Shown here one piece after another: positions 35,572 to 45,171 of a stretch of 64,000 nucleotides of DNA (the stretch's first letter is position 1; each line of letters starts with the position of its first letter). The position numbers were made by a program, and so were the translations under genes. The stretch covers positions 131,404,394-131,468,393 of the forward strand of contig CM070876.1 of assembly GCA_036365515.1 (NCBI GenBank), written 5' to 3'. Below the pieces are notes generated by a model, which saw only the letters and a program-made list of their open reading frames with translations, did no database searches and was not told the origin of the DNA. The DNA is from Torymus aiolomorphi. Taxonomy: Eukaryota; Arthropoda; Insecta; Hymenoptera; Torymidae.

Positions 35572-35885
35572 ACTTATCCATTTTTTCCTTCTTTGCGCGA
35601 TATTTATAATGTTATTCCATTGCGATATTTATATTTTTATATTTTGCATGCAACTTAATTATAAATTCATGTATCTTGTTTGTAATAATAAAATAATAAG
35701 GGTCATAGGAGAGATGGTCAGGGCTCGTAAGGTTAAAATCTATGGAATGTTTTGAAATAAATTGTTATTTTCACCCTGGAAATGGGAAACCGCAAGTACA
35801 CCTGATACAGTACATCAGGATAGGTCCCGGCAAGCCATAGGAAGCATCTCACGGAAGAGAGCGATGGCAGGGGCTCCGTCCACCC
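35572..35885 (+). other. Gypsy-1 3' untranslated segment
   Basis: AT-rich, then a GC-balanced block (35700-35880) without an ORF. Nothing recognisable. Confidence 0.4.
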
Positions 35886-36200
35886 TTAAAAAATTAAATT
35901 ATTTAAAATAACTGCGCTCCATAATAAACTACACCCGAAAAAAAATTAAATTATTTAAATTAAAACCACGTTTCATTGTAGATTCACCCTTAAAATTAAT
36001 CATTAAACCCGCGTTTCATTATAAATTCACCCTTAAAACTAATTCTTCAACCCGCGTTTTTACCCTTAAAACCCTAATTATTTAAATTAAACCCGTGTTT
36101 CATTGTACTTCACCCTTAAAAAATTAAATTATTTAAATTAAACCCGTGTTTCATTGTACTCCACCCTTAAAAAATTAAATTATTAAAATTAAAACCCCTC
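35886..36200 (+). repeat. Tandem repeats of about 60 bp near the Gypsy-1 3' end
   Basis: Five to six units of CACCCTTAAAA(AAT)TAA...AAACCCGTGTTTCATTGTA lie just before the polypurine tract. Neighbouring units at the 3' side are nearly identical and those at the 5' side are diverged. Confidence 0.8.
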
Positions 36201-36253
36201 TCTCAGACTAAAAGCCCGAACCATGGGTTCGCGTTTTAAAAGATGGGGGGGAC

Positions 36254-37590
36254 TGTTATGAACTACGTTCTCACGAACGACTAGCGTAGCATTTAGGCCG
36301 ATTCTACAATAATACTTTCGATTTAAAAGATTAATTCTAAAATAAACAATAAAATAATTCCGATAGGTATTTAAATTCACTTAATTAACCAGATAAATAA
36401 TTTTAATAAATAGATAACTAATTCCCAATAACCCGAATAAAATAAGTGATTAATTAATTAAATAATAATCAGGTGGCCGACAATTAATAACTAATCCGAG
36501 AAGTAACAATTACGTGATGAGTATTTGAAACAATCCGTGATAATAACGGCGCACGTAATAATAATTAATTAGAAAAGCTCGCTCAGGTAGGGAATAACTC
36601 TGTTACAGGAACTGCCTTCGTGGAAATTACCAAGGACAAGCGAAAAGACGAAAACTCTTCTAGGAAATATTCTAGATGTCAACAATACCAAGAAGTCAAA
36701 TTTCAACGGTCAAAAAGCACTTAAGAGAGAAAGCACACCCAAGGTCAAAAGGGTCGACACGTAAATAACTCGAGAGGCCAATATGTAAACACTTCCGAGA
36801 ATCAATTAGCCACTTCAAGGTCAACAATTCCAAGAATGCGTTAGCGAGCACGACCCACCGGAGTAAACACTTCTGAGAATCCATTAGCGAGGAGCGTAAA
36901 CACTTCCGAGAATCATTGCACAATGGCGTAACAGCCCAACGGCCCGAGCCATCGTCAACATCCAATCACAGACTAGCGGCGTCCCACGCCACTGGAGGGA
37001 GGCGGTCCGTCACCCGCTGCTCATCGCTCTCGACCCTGTTTTCTGGTCTGGGGCCCCTCCATCGCCACTCTCCCCACTTGGGAGTGGGGGGAGGCTTCTG
37101 AGGCAACCTGGCGCCCTACAGCCTCTACACCATACTGCCTCCCACTACTAACCTGAAGCTGCCAACCAATAGCGTTCCATCGTCAACGGCTCAAAGTCCG
37201 CGCCAAGAATATAAAAGAAGAGCGCCGAGCCGCCGGAGTCAGTTGCTACCGTGCACATGAGACGCTTAGTAGCTAGAGCTTGAGTCGTTATCAATATTTT
37301 TGTTACTCTGCTGCACTTTGTGCATGTTGCGCCCAGAAGCTTTAAATAGTCATTGAATTGTATAGAGTCACGGTTTTCAAGTTTATTTTATTTGTCAAAG
37401 TCTACAAGTATTTATTTAAATTGAATAAACTTCAAAGTTAAAGTTTATTTGTTCGAGTTCTCATTTAAAGTTCCCGCAATTCCTTGCGCTTTAGCGCTTC
37501 ATCGAACAACGAACCCACAATTTAATTGGTCAACGAGGCGACATTGCAAAAGCGCCTTTCTGCTCCCAGACCCCGACTCGCGTCGTAACA
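36254..37590 (+). repeat. Gypsy-1 3' LTR (1337 bp)
   Basis: Starts TGTTATGAAC after the purine tract and ends GTCGTAACA. Matches 29457-30826 with scattered substitutions and one fewer direct-repeat unit. TATAAAAG lies near 37210. Confidence 0.88.
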
Positions 37591-37604
37591 GTATACCTGC
37601 TTTT

Positions 37605-37803
37605 AGGGCGCTACAGGCAAAAAGAAAAAGAAAAAGCACAGGAACAGATATAAGATTAACATGGATATGTATATCTATATATATGAGGAACAGGAACAGC
37701 TAGAAGGAACACCTAGATCTGTTCCTGTAGCTGTTCCTGTTCCTCATATATATAGATATACATATCCATGTTATTCTTATATATGTTCCTCTGCTTTTGC
37801 TTT
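37605..37803. mobile_element. Hairpin MITE, left part (split by Gypsy-2)
   Basis: Starts AGGGCGCTACA. The arm runs through GAACAGATATAAGATTAACA and TGAGGAACAGGAACAG, then folds back at about 37698-37718 into the complementary arm. That arm stops at 37803 where Gypsy-2 inserted, and the remaining end TGTAGCGCCCT lies at 44153-44163. Joined in order, the two parts would be about 217 bp. Non-coding. Confidence 0.82.
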
Positions 37804-38054
37804 TGTGGGGATCCTGGTCCCACGGCTCTCCTAGTTCCAGGAAGGGAAGGGGAGAGGAGAGAGTAATGATGAGTCGAGGAGTAACAGCAACGAGGTTTAT
37901 TGAAAGTACAAAGGGGGTGTACAGCGGACGGACGTCCGGATGCTCGTAACTCTGAGCAACGACTGCGGCGCGCAGGCCGCTTCTCGCCGAGCGCAACATG
38001 GCTGCTTCCCCCACTCTCGCAGTTAGAGTGAGAGGGAATATCGCAGTCCCTACA
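37804..38054 (-). repeat. Gypsy-2 3' LTR
   Basis: 251 bp. On minus the adjoining internal sequence is the purine-rich ACTTGGGGGGAGTG (plus 38055-38068), the polypurine tract. Confidence 0.93.
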
Positions 38055-38172
38055 CACTCCCCCCAAGTGCCAACGAAGTACATAAATTTAAAAATATAAT
38101 ATAAATATGACTATACCTAGAGCGCTCAATAGCACTTACAGACTAAGAGTATTGCTGTAAATCACAGTTGCG

Positions 38173-39663
38173 TTACGCTTTGGTTGCAGGAGCAAAAGAT
38201 ATCTTTTTTCTAGAGTAAGTCTTTAATACTGGTCGATCAACAGTGGAGGGCTGATTGCCATTTAAGATACCACCGGCAGGCACTTCAGGGAGATCGTCAC
38301 GGATTACATAGGCAGGTTTTAAAAGCTCCACGGATACACTGCGTGACGCGCCATTAATTTCTATGTCGAAGACGCGATCAGACGGACGCTTTAATACTTT
38401 GTAGGGGCCAGTGTAAGGCCTCTCTAATGACTTTTTGGCCATATTACGCATAAATACATGAGAGCAAGTATATAAATCTTTGAAACAAAATGCATGTTTC
38501 TTATAGTTATGTGCGACAGGGACTGGACGGACTTGACGCATATATTCGCGGAATTCTTCAATAAAGAAATTTGGATCAGGCGTGAAGTCTTCAGGGAGGA
38601 AGAACTCACCTGGTAGACGCAAGGTAGTGCCAAATACAAATTCCGCAGGAGACGCATTCGTGTCCTGACGGAGGTGACAACGTAATCCTAATAATACTGT
38701 ACTAAGCGTACGCGTCCAGTCCTTGTCCACATGACACATGATCGCCGCTTTAAAGGTACGGTGCCAACGCTCGATTAGGCCATTCGCCGCAGGGTGATAC
38801 GCGGTAGTGCGGATACGCTCGCAACCTATTAGGGACAAAAGGGCCGTGAATAAGCGCGATTCAAATTGAGAACCCTGATCAGAAGTGATGACCTTTGGAG
38901 CACCATAGCGAGAGACCCAGGTGTCATAGAGTGCTCTAGCAACCGTTTGTGCAGAAGTTTCGCGTAGGGGAGTGGCCTCAACCCAGCGCGAAAAACGATC
39001 AATCATGGTGAGAATGTATTCGAAACCATTACGATTAGGTAGGGGACCGACTAGATCAATGTGCACATGGTCGAAACGACCATCGGGTGCGACGAACTTG
39101 TCGGGTACAAGTTTGACATGACGAGAAATTTTTGACTGCTGACTGTCTAAACAGTTTTTACAAAGACGCGGTATGTCACGGTGCATGTTTGGCCATACGT
39201 AACGTTGCCGAATGAGTCGATCGGTGACTTTCGGGCCTGGATGAGCAGGCTTATGAAACATGTTAAACACCGTTTCACGAAGGGACTCAGGGATGTACGG
39301 GCGAATGGCTTCACTAGTGATTTCGCAAAAGATGGTATTATGAGCAGGGCCCCATTGAATACGCTTCAAAGAGAGCGGGTAGTCTGAAGACTCGCGAATG
39401 GCCTTGAGCTGCTCATCGGCTTCCTGTTTCTCAGCAAGCTCATTAAGGTTGATCTCTACGGGGAGTCGGATGGACTCTACCCGAGAGAGTGAGTCAGCAA
39501 CTGTGTTTTCAGTGCCTTTGATGTACTCAATTTGGGTGGTATATTGTGCGATAAGGGACAGCTGACGAGTTTGCCGCGGAGACGCCTTATCGGACTTTTG
39601 CATGAAAGCATAAATGAGGGGTTTATGATCTGTTAAGATCTTGAAGTCTCTGCCTTCAATCAA
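38173..39663 (-). CDS. Gypsy-2 RNase H (part) and integrase
   Basis: The 496-codon ORF begins inside RNase H (FKILTDHKPLIYAF) and continues into integrase. The zinc-binding region has His residues in FHKPAHPGPK and a CKNC pair. The catalytic triad is present: Asp in HVHIDLVGPLP, Asp in VITSDQGSQFE, Glu in NGLIERWHRTFK. The C-terminal barrel (YTGPYKVLKRPSDRVFDI) ends at 38173. It is separated from the RT ORF only by an in-frame TAG at 39772-39774, so it is the downstream half of one pol polyprotein and not an independent gene. Confidence 0.9.
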   Translation of the reverse strand: MIEGRDFKILTDHKPLIYAFMQKSDKASPRQTRQLSLIAQYTTQIEYIKGTENTVADSLSRVESIRLPVEINLNELAEKQEADEQLKAIRESSDYPLSLKRIQWGPAHNTIFCEITSEAIRPYIPESLRETVFNMFHKPAHPGPKVTDRLIRQRYVWPNMHRDIPRLCKNCLDSQQSKISRHVKLVPDKFVAPDGRFDHVHIDLVGPLPNRNGFEYILTMIDRFSRWVEATPLRETSAQTVARALYDTWVSRYGAPKVITSDQGSQFESRLFTALLSLIGCERIRTTAYHPAANGLIERWHRTFKAAIMCHVDKDWTRTLSTVLLGLRCHLRQDTNASPAEFVFGTTLRLPGEFFLPEDFTPDPNFFIEEFREYMRQVRPVPVAHNYKKHAFCFKDLYTCSHVFMRNMAKKSLERPYTGPYKVLKRPSDRVFDIEINGASRSVSVELLKPAYVIRDDLPEVPAGGILNGNQPSTVDRPVLKTYSRKKISFAPATKA

Positions 39664-39771
39664 AAACGAGAAGTATTTTACAGCTTCGTATATGGCTGTG
39701 AGCTCGCGGTCATATGCACTGTACTTCCGCTGAGAAGGAGAGAACTTTTTCGAAAAGAAAGCTAAAGGTTC

Positions 39772-41304
39772 CTAAATTCCGGTGAGGGAAAGCTGTTCGA
39801 GAGCAGCACCCATTCCGGAATCGGAAGCATCAGAGACGATGCGTACTTCCGCACCAACGCGGGGTTGTACAAGCAGAGCCGCTGCTGATAATTCCTCCTT
39901 TACGCGGACAAAGGCTTCCTCCGCTTCAGGCATCCACGGAACGGGACGTTTATCGTTCTTGCGAGAATCGCTAAAAAGAGCGTTGAGAGGGGCTTGTGAA
40001 GTCGCGGCGCGAGGCATGTTACGGCGGTAAAAGTTTACGGTGCCGACAAACCTACGAAGTTCTGCTATAGTTTGGGGTTTGGGGAAGCTTAAAATAGCTT
40101 CAACCCTACTAGGAATGGGGCGAACGCCTTCACCATTCACTAGGTATCCTAAGAATTCTAATTCTTCAACAGTAAAGGTACATTTTTCAACGTTCAAGCA
40201 AAGATGAAACTTCTTAAGTCGTTCGAAGACCATGCGAAGATGAGAATAGTGTTCTTCAAGAGAAGACGACGCAATGAGGATATCATGGATATAAAGATAT
40301 ACAAAATCCAAGTCGCCTAGCGCGCTATTGATGTAACGCTGAAAGGTCTGACTGGCATTGCGGAGACCAAAGGTCATATACATAAATTCAAAAAGACCGA
40401 ACGGGGTTATAATGGCCGTTTTCGGAATGTCTTCAGGGGCAACAGGAATCTGATTGAACGCTTGGTGAAGATCAAGCGCCGAGAAGATCTTCTTACCATG
40501 AAGGTTACTGTTACAATAGTGAATATGAGCAGTTGGGTACTTATCTGGGACTGTGGCAGCGTTTAAGCGCCTATAGTCACCACAGGGTCTCCAACTGTTG
40601 TCCTTTTTCAACTCCATATGGAGGGGACTTGCCCAAGGGCTGCTGGAGGGGCGGCAGATGCCAGCCTCAATCCAAGCATCAAATTCGGCTTTTGCCGCTT
40701 TGAGTTTGTCCGGGGCCAGCCTACGTGGATGTTCCGAAACAGGGGAGCCAGAGGTTAAGATATGATGAGAAACGTCGCTGTTTCTGGGGACTGTGGGTTT
40801 TGAGACGCCCGTGATCTCCGGAAAATCAGCGAGAATCTTTGCGCACTCTGAGCCCGGAACAACTGCAAATACAGAGTCAAATGAAACGTCTTTTACAACC
40901 GCGAGAGAGTACACATTCGTGGCCGGATCGACAAGACGAGTTCTCTTTAGGTCGACGAGAAGGCCATAGTGAGATAATAGATCGGCACCGATGATGGGAT
41001 GAGGAACATCCGCGATGCAAAAGCTCCAGCGAACGGGGCGTCGAATGCCCAGATTAAGCGTGGGCATCGATTCGCCATAAGTACTAATTAACGAATTATT
41101 CGCTGCGAAAAGCTTGAAGGAGCTGGGCTTGCCGCAAGCCTTAGGATTTGCTGGAACGAGCGATATGTCCGCACCAGTGTCGATAAGGAACGACTTGCCC
41201 GAGATACGATCACGCACATGAAGACGTTTGGATAAACGCGGGCCTTCTGAAGACGTCTCCTCAACAGAAGGTTGAGTTAGTTTTTTGGATTTTGTTTTTG
41301 CCAA
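39772..41304 (-). pseudogene. Gypsy-2 protease and reverse transcriptase, YIHD box
   Basis: The 510-codon ORF carries a protease ([28 protein letters not shown]) and an RT ([55 protein letters not shown]). The catalytic box reads YIHD at about plus 40285-40296, where functional enzymes have YxDD: the first metal-binding aspartate is histidine. It ends at TAG 39772-39774 in early RNase H, after [11 protein letters not shown]. The frame continues openly past that codon. Given near-identical LTRs, the copy was probably made by proteins of another copy, or mutated very recently. Confidence 0.9.
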
Positions 41305-41467
41305 TCAGAAAATTTGGAACACCAATCCCTGCATGAGCGCGGGCTGTTGGGATATTTCCTATGCGCGAGGCATAAGCCTGAAGAATCACGACTGGAAGAG
41401 CGATCGCGCCTAGACCTGCCCTTGGATTCAGAGCGGGGTGAATCTTTTGAAGATCCTGAGATATCAT
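41305..41467 (-). other. Gypsy-2 gag-pol junction
   Basis: Gag stops at 41468 and the protease frame is one base out of phase. Another frame here reads an Arg/Ser-rich stretch followed by a Cys/His-containing segment (LCLAHRKYPNSPRSCRDWC) resembling the zinc-binding end of related gag proteins. Either programmed frameshifting or indels join the frames. Confidence 0.5.
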
Positions 41468-42211
41468 CTACCTTTTAGCAAATGCCTCAAAATTTTTTTC
41501 GAAGCGATTAAAATGCTTGACAATAGCTTCAAGGGAAGCCGGAGTCGACTGATTTGAAGAAACAGCGTGAATTTGGGGATGAACAGCACTCGAGATCTGC
41601 ATTTGATTTGCGTCAATTACTTCTACGATTTTATCAGCCATTTGTGCAAGTTTATGGAGCTCTGTTACCTCCGAGATTGCAAGTGTGGCTTTGCACTGCG
41701 TAGGTAATTGGTCTAGAAAGACGGAACGTATCATGTCATCAGTCGCGCCTGTATTAAGGGCATGTAAGCGACTTAGAATGAGAGATGGCTTACCGATTGT
41801 GGAGACTTGACCTTTCATAAACAAACGCAGGCGCGCTTCGGCGGAGGCGCCGTAAGTATCGATTAAACGCTTCTTTACCTGCTCGAAAACATCCGCGGGA
41901 CGAGTTTCCGCAGTGACAATATTCCTAATGATCTCGAATGCTTCCATGTCTAGTTTTTCGGCAATGAAATCCGCTTTGGTCGCACCCGCCGTAATACCAG
42001 CGTTTCTGAGAGTAATCTCAGCTTGCGCAAACCATGCTGCGGGATTATCGCGACAAAATGAAGCGATCTTTGGTTGGCGGTAAATCGCATTTACCGTCGG
42101 GGCGGGGGCCGCGTTGGTCAGCGGTCGTGTGTTGAGCCCCGAGAACTGTTGCCTGAGAGCTTGCAACTCCTGCTGCAGAGACTCCACAGTAATCTCTGTG
42201 TTGTCCGGCAT
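41468..42211 (-). CDS. Gypsy-2 gag
   Basis: The 247-codon ORF starts at ATG 42211. PKIASFCRDNPAAWFAQAE and FEIIRNIVTAETRPADVFEQ are characteristic of the capsid of a group of arthropod Gypsy elements. The N-terminus has a short coiled-coil-like stretch (ESLQQELQALRQQFSGL). It ends before the zinc-binding segment seen in the junction region. Confidence 0.82.
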   Translation of the reverse strand: MPDNTEITVESLQQELQALRQQFSGLNTRPLTNAAPAPTVNAIYRQPKIASFCRDNPAAWFAQAEITLRNAGITAGATKADFIAEKLDMEAFEIIRNIVTAETRPADVFEQVKKRLIDTYGASAEARLRLFMKGQVSTIGKPSLILSRLHALNTGATDDMIRSVFLDQLPTQCKATLAISEVTELHKLAQMADKIVEVIDANQMQISSAVHPQIHAVSSNQSTPASLEAIVKHFNRFEKNFEAFAKR

Positions 42212-43219
42212 CTTGATGAAAGGAAGAACAAAACGTACGCGAGCCTAAATTGCCTTACGCCGCTGCGTATCACAAACTCCTAGTTAGTGCTCGCAGGCAC
42301 AAACAATGGTTTTAAAGCTAACCTAATCTAAAATTTAAAACTAGGTATTAAAATTTTCATGAACTGCGTAAAAAGCTAAAAGATCACTTTTCCGCTTAAA
42401 AAAAAAATTTTAAGGAATTTTATTAAAGCATGTGACTAAGAAACGCATGAATTTAATAAAATTGAAAAAATATAATTCGCGTGCCTCAAAAATACTAAAA
42501 GGTTTTTCGTGTCACCTTGCGCGAGAGCGGGCTTGAAAACACGATAGCGCGCGAAAGTCAAAATGGCCGCCAAGATGGCCATCCGTTCTCAGAATACAAG
42601 ACCGTTGCGCGCGAATTCGCGGAATTCGAAATCTCGCGAGTAAACACGCGCCGCGCGACGACGATTCCCGGAAGGCCGAGAGAACGTAAACACTTCTCGG
42701 AGATCAGAAGGCGCACGCACGCTAATTACCCGCACGCATACCTTAACGCAATGATTGGGGACTGAAGATTGCCCGCCTCGGAGAAGACTCGACGAGGTGC
42801 TACGGCTGCAGGAGCTCACCTCCCGGTGCTCGGCGGGTGCGGTAGAAAAGGCGCCGGTGATGGTGGCTTCACGCAAGGCCGCACCCGGAGATTTGACTTA
42901 CGTTGCTCAACAGGTGCGTTTGAAAGCGCCGGTGACGATGGCTTCACGCAAGTACGCACCTGGAGATCTGCTGAAGAAAGCTAAGATGCCTCGGAGATGG
43001 CTCGACGAGGCACGATGATTGCGCAGTTGCGCTAAAGGCTCTAGGCCGTTGATTTTTCACGTGTGCGCCGGCGTGCCAGCACGCACACGTCGAGGTTTCC
43101 CGTATGCGCCGGCGTGCCAGCACGCATAGGGGCGAGAGAAAAATTCTCCTGTGCGGCGAAGTGCCGCAAGACTCGCCGAGGCTTGTAGTGCGGCACTGGA
43201 TGCACGTGCCACGGGCGAA
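42212..43219 (-). other. Gypsy-2 leader region
   Basis: No ORF of interest. It holds two units of a roughly 90 bp tandem repeat (GCGCCGGTGA(T/C)GGTGGCTTCACGCAAG-like, about 42850-42965) and two copies of a hairpin (GCGCCGGCGTGCCAGCACGC at 43064 and 43105). Confidence 0.5.
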
Positions 43220-43815
43220 CCCGGTCAAAAATATCCAGTTGGGAAATCCAACTGGATTTTCCAAGAGGGAAATCCAGCTGGGGAAGAGTGGATTCCAGCT
43301 GGATTTTGGTGGATTTCCCGTCGGATTCCCAGTTGATGATACCAAATATTCCCACCCATTTTTAACTGGATATTTAAGTGGATTCCCACCTAGATATAAC
43401 AGGATTCCTATGCATTATTAACTGGATTTCCATTGAATAGAAAAGCGAAAGTTAGATTCCCATCTATATTAAACTGGATTTTTACATGGATTTCCGCCGT
43501 CACGCTGGGATTCCCATTTATTATTAAGTAGAATTTTGAGTGGATTCCCATTTAATAGAAATGCGAAAGTTAGGTGGATTCCCACCAACATTTAACTGGA
43601 TTTTTACATGGATTTCCGCCTTCGCCCAGGAATTCCCATTTATTATAAGTGGATTTCCATTTAATCCAGTTAAAAATGGGTGGGAATATTTGATATCATC
43701 AACTGGGAATCCGACTGGAAATCCACCAAAATCCAGCTGGAATCCACTCTTCCCCAGCTGGATTTCCCTCTTGGAAAATCCAGTTGGATTTCCCAACTGG
43801 ATATTTTTGACCGGG
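43220..43815. mobile_element. Foldback element inside the Gypsy-2 leader (596 bp)
   Basis: CCCGGTCAAAAATATCCAG at the left is mirrored by CTGGATATTTTTGACCGGG at the right, and the inverted arms extend about 145 bp. The interior is built from GTGGATTCCCA and AACTGGATTT modules in both orientations. It has no transposase. The ORFs here translate the modules. The target duplication is unclear. Confidence 0.75.
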
Positions 43816-43871
43816 AAAGCAGTGGCGGCGAGAACACGCCGCGGCAGGCGCCGACTTGCCTTCTCCTCGGC

Positions 43872-43889
43872 TGATAGTCGGGGTCACCA
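43872..43889 (-). promoter_or_regulatory. Gypsy-2 primer-binding site
   Basis: On minus, TGGTGACCCCGACTATCA follows the 5' LTR end by one base. The TGGTGACCCCGAC form is common in insect Gypsy elements. Confidence 0.75.
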
Positions 43890-43890
43890 A

Positions 43891-44141
43891 TGTGGGGATC
43901 CTGGTCCCACGGCTCTCCTAGTTCCAGGAAGGGAAGGGGAGAGGAGAGAGTAATGATGAGTCGAGGAGTAACAGCAACGAGGTTTATTGAAAGTACAAAG
44001 GGGGTGTACAGCGGACGGACGTCCGGATGCTCGTAACTCTGAACAACGACTGCGGCGCGCAGGCCGCTTCTCGCCGAGCGCAACATGGCTGCTTCCCCCA
44101 CTCTCGCAGTTAGAGTGAGAGGGAAGATCGCAGTCCCTACA
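43891..44141 (-). repeat. Gypsy-2 5' LTR
   Basis: 251 bp, differing from the 3' LTR at two positions (AACTCTGAACAACG and GGGAAGATCGC here). The low divergence implies recent insertion. Confidence 0.93.
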
Positions 44142-44145
44142 CTTT

Positions 44146-44163
44146 TTCTTTGTGTAGCGCCCT
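44146..44163. mobile_element. Hairpin MITE, right end (split by Gypsy-2)
   Basis: TTCTTTGTGTAGCGCCCT completes the inverted terminus of the element starting at 37605. Confidence 0.8.
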
Positions 44164-44403
44164 CTTGTTTTGTAATAGCTATTTATTATTTTTAAGGTTA
44201 GAACTTTTTTTTTTACATCGGAAATTCCAGAAAGAGCACACAAATACGGATAGGCATACTACTAGAGACGAGTACCCTATGTGTGAAATTTCACAAAGAA
44301 AATATATAATTTGAAGTAAAGGTTATTTAGGAATTTTAAAAGGTTTTGACGATAGTATTACAATCAATTATTTTATTTATTTTTCACACATAATTTAAAA
44401 AAA

Positions 44404-44838
44404 ACGGCGTTACTATATGTACGACAGATTTGTCCACCGCGACAAAAATACTTATCGTTTCAGTAACGAGAATTTTGATATAACAGGCAAAAGAATAGTT
44501 TCCACACAAGAAAGAATATTATTTCTTTAGTCAATTATCAAAAATTGTCAAGTGTCCTTTCATGTTTTAATATGTATATCGTACATTTTGAGGTTTGGAA
44601 ATCTGTCGTACAAATAACGTTTTTAACACATCCATCGTAAAGTTCGTACTTTACTATCGTGTACTTTTCACAAGAAAATAGTTTCCACACAAGAAGGAAT
44701 ATTATTTCTTTAGTCAATTACCAATACCTAATTGTCAAAATTTATGTAATTTTAGAAATTTTCAAGTATCCTTTCATCTATTAATACATGTTGTACATTT
44801 TTTGAGGTTAGGAAATCTGTCGTATATATAACAACGGC
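44404..44838 (+). repeat. CGACAGATTT repeat, copy A (3' flank of MCFD2)
   Basis: About 435 bp, strongly similar to the reverse complement of 47065-47510. GTACGACAGATTT and its complement occur three times, giving internal inverted structure, and a GAAATCTGTCGTA(C/T) segment ends each half. Starts ACGGCGTTAC. No ORF. The 240 bp before it and the 330 bp after it are AT-rich and unassigned. Confidence 0.8.
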
Positions 44839-45171
44839 CTAAAAAAAAATCATACCTATTATTTTATTCATATTTGATACATAGTTTAAAAATTAATACT
44901 TTTTAATCTTCATAAATGAATTTAATTATAATCATGTCATAAATTGTTGCAAAAATTATAAATTTTGTTATTAAAAATTCATTAAAGTAATAAACAAATT
45001 AAGTTCGTGGAAGCCACGGGCCAATGAATTGACAGGTTTTTTTAATAAAATAACTAGTAAACTAACAAGTTTTATGTAAATTTATTTCACATTTATATAT
45101 ATATATCAAATATAACAAATTTTTTAATAAAATTTGAAAGATGGTAATTCTTTTATAGTGATTTTTTAATT

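Larger units (their letters stand above)
30827..36253 (+). mobile_element. Gypsy-1 internal region, non-autonomous
   Basis: Flanked by two long LTRs. It holds, in order: leader, gag, a protease relic, an unassigned ORF, a macro-domain-like relic, two minisatellite or low-complexity blocks, the C-terminal tail of integrase, tandem repeats and a purine tract (AAAAGATGGGGGGGA, about 36237-36251). No reverse transcriptase, RNase H or integrase catalytic core could be found. It could move only with help from a related complete element. Confidence 0.8.
37804..44141 (-). mobile_element. Gypsy-2, recent Ty3/Gypsy insertion
   Basis: Two 251 bp LTRs (37804-38054 and 43891-44141) of the form TGTGGGG...CCCTACA differ at two positions by eye. 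A 4 bp target duplication CTTT lies at 37800-37803 and 44142-44145. Gene order on minus: gag (42211-41468), protease-RT (41304-39772), RNase H-integrase (39663-38173). Primer site and purine tract are in the right places. It looks young, but it is not intact: the RT box is altered and an in-frame TAG splits pol. Confidence 0.92.

Noticed and set aside
29450..37595. Target duplication of Gypsy-1
   Set aside because: The bases before 29457 and after 37590 do not match, so no duplication is claimed.
43041..44243. Several 60-140 codon ORFs in the Gypsy-2 leader and LTR
   Set aside because: They translate foldback modules and LTR sequence. Matching ORFs occur in both LTRs.
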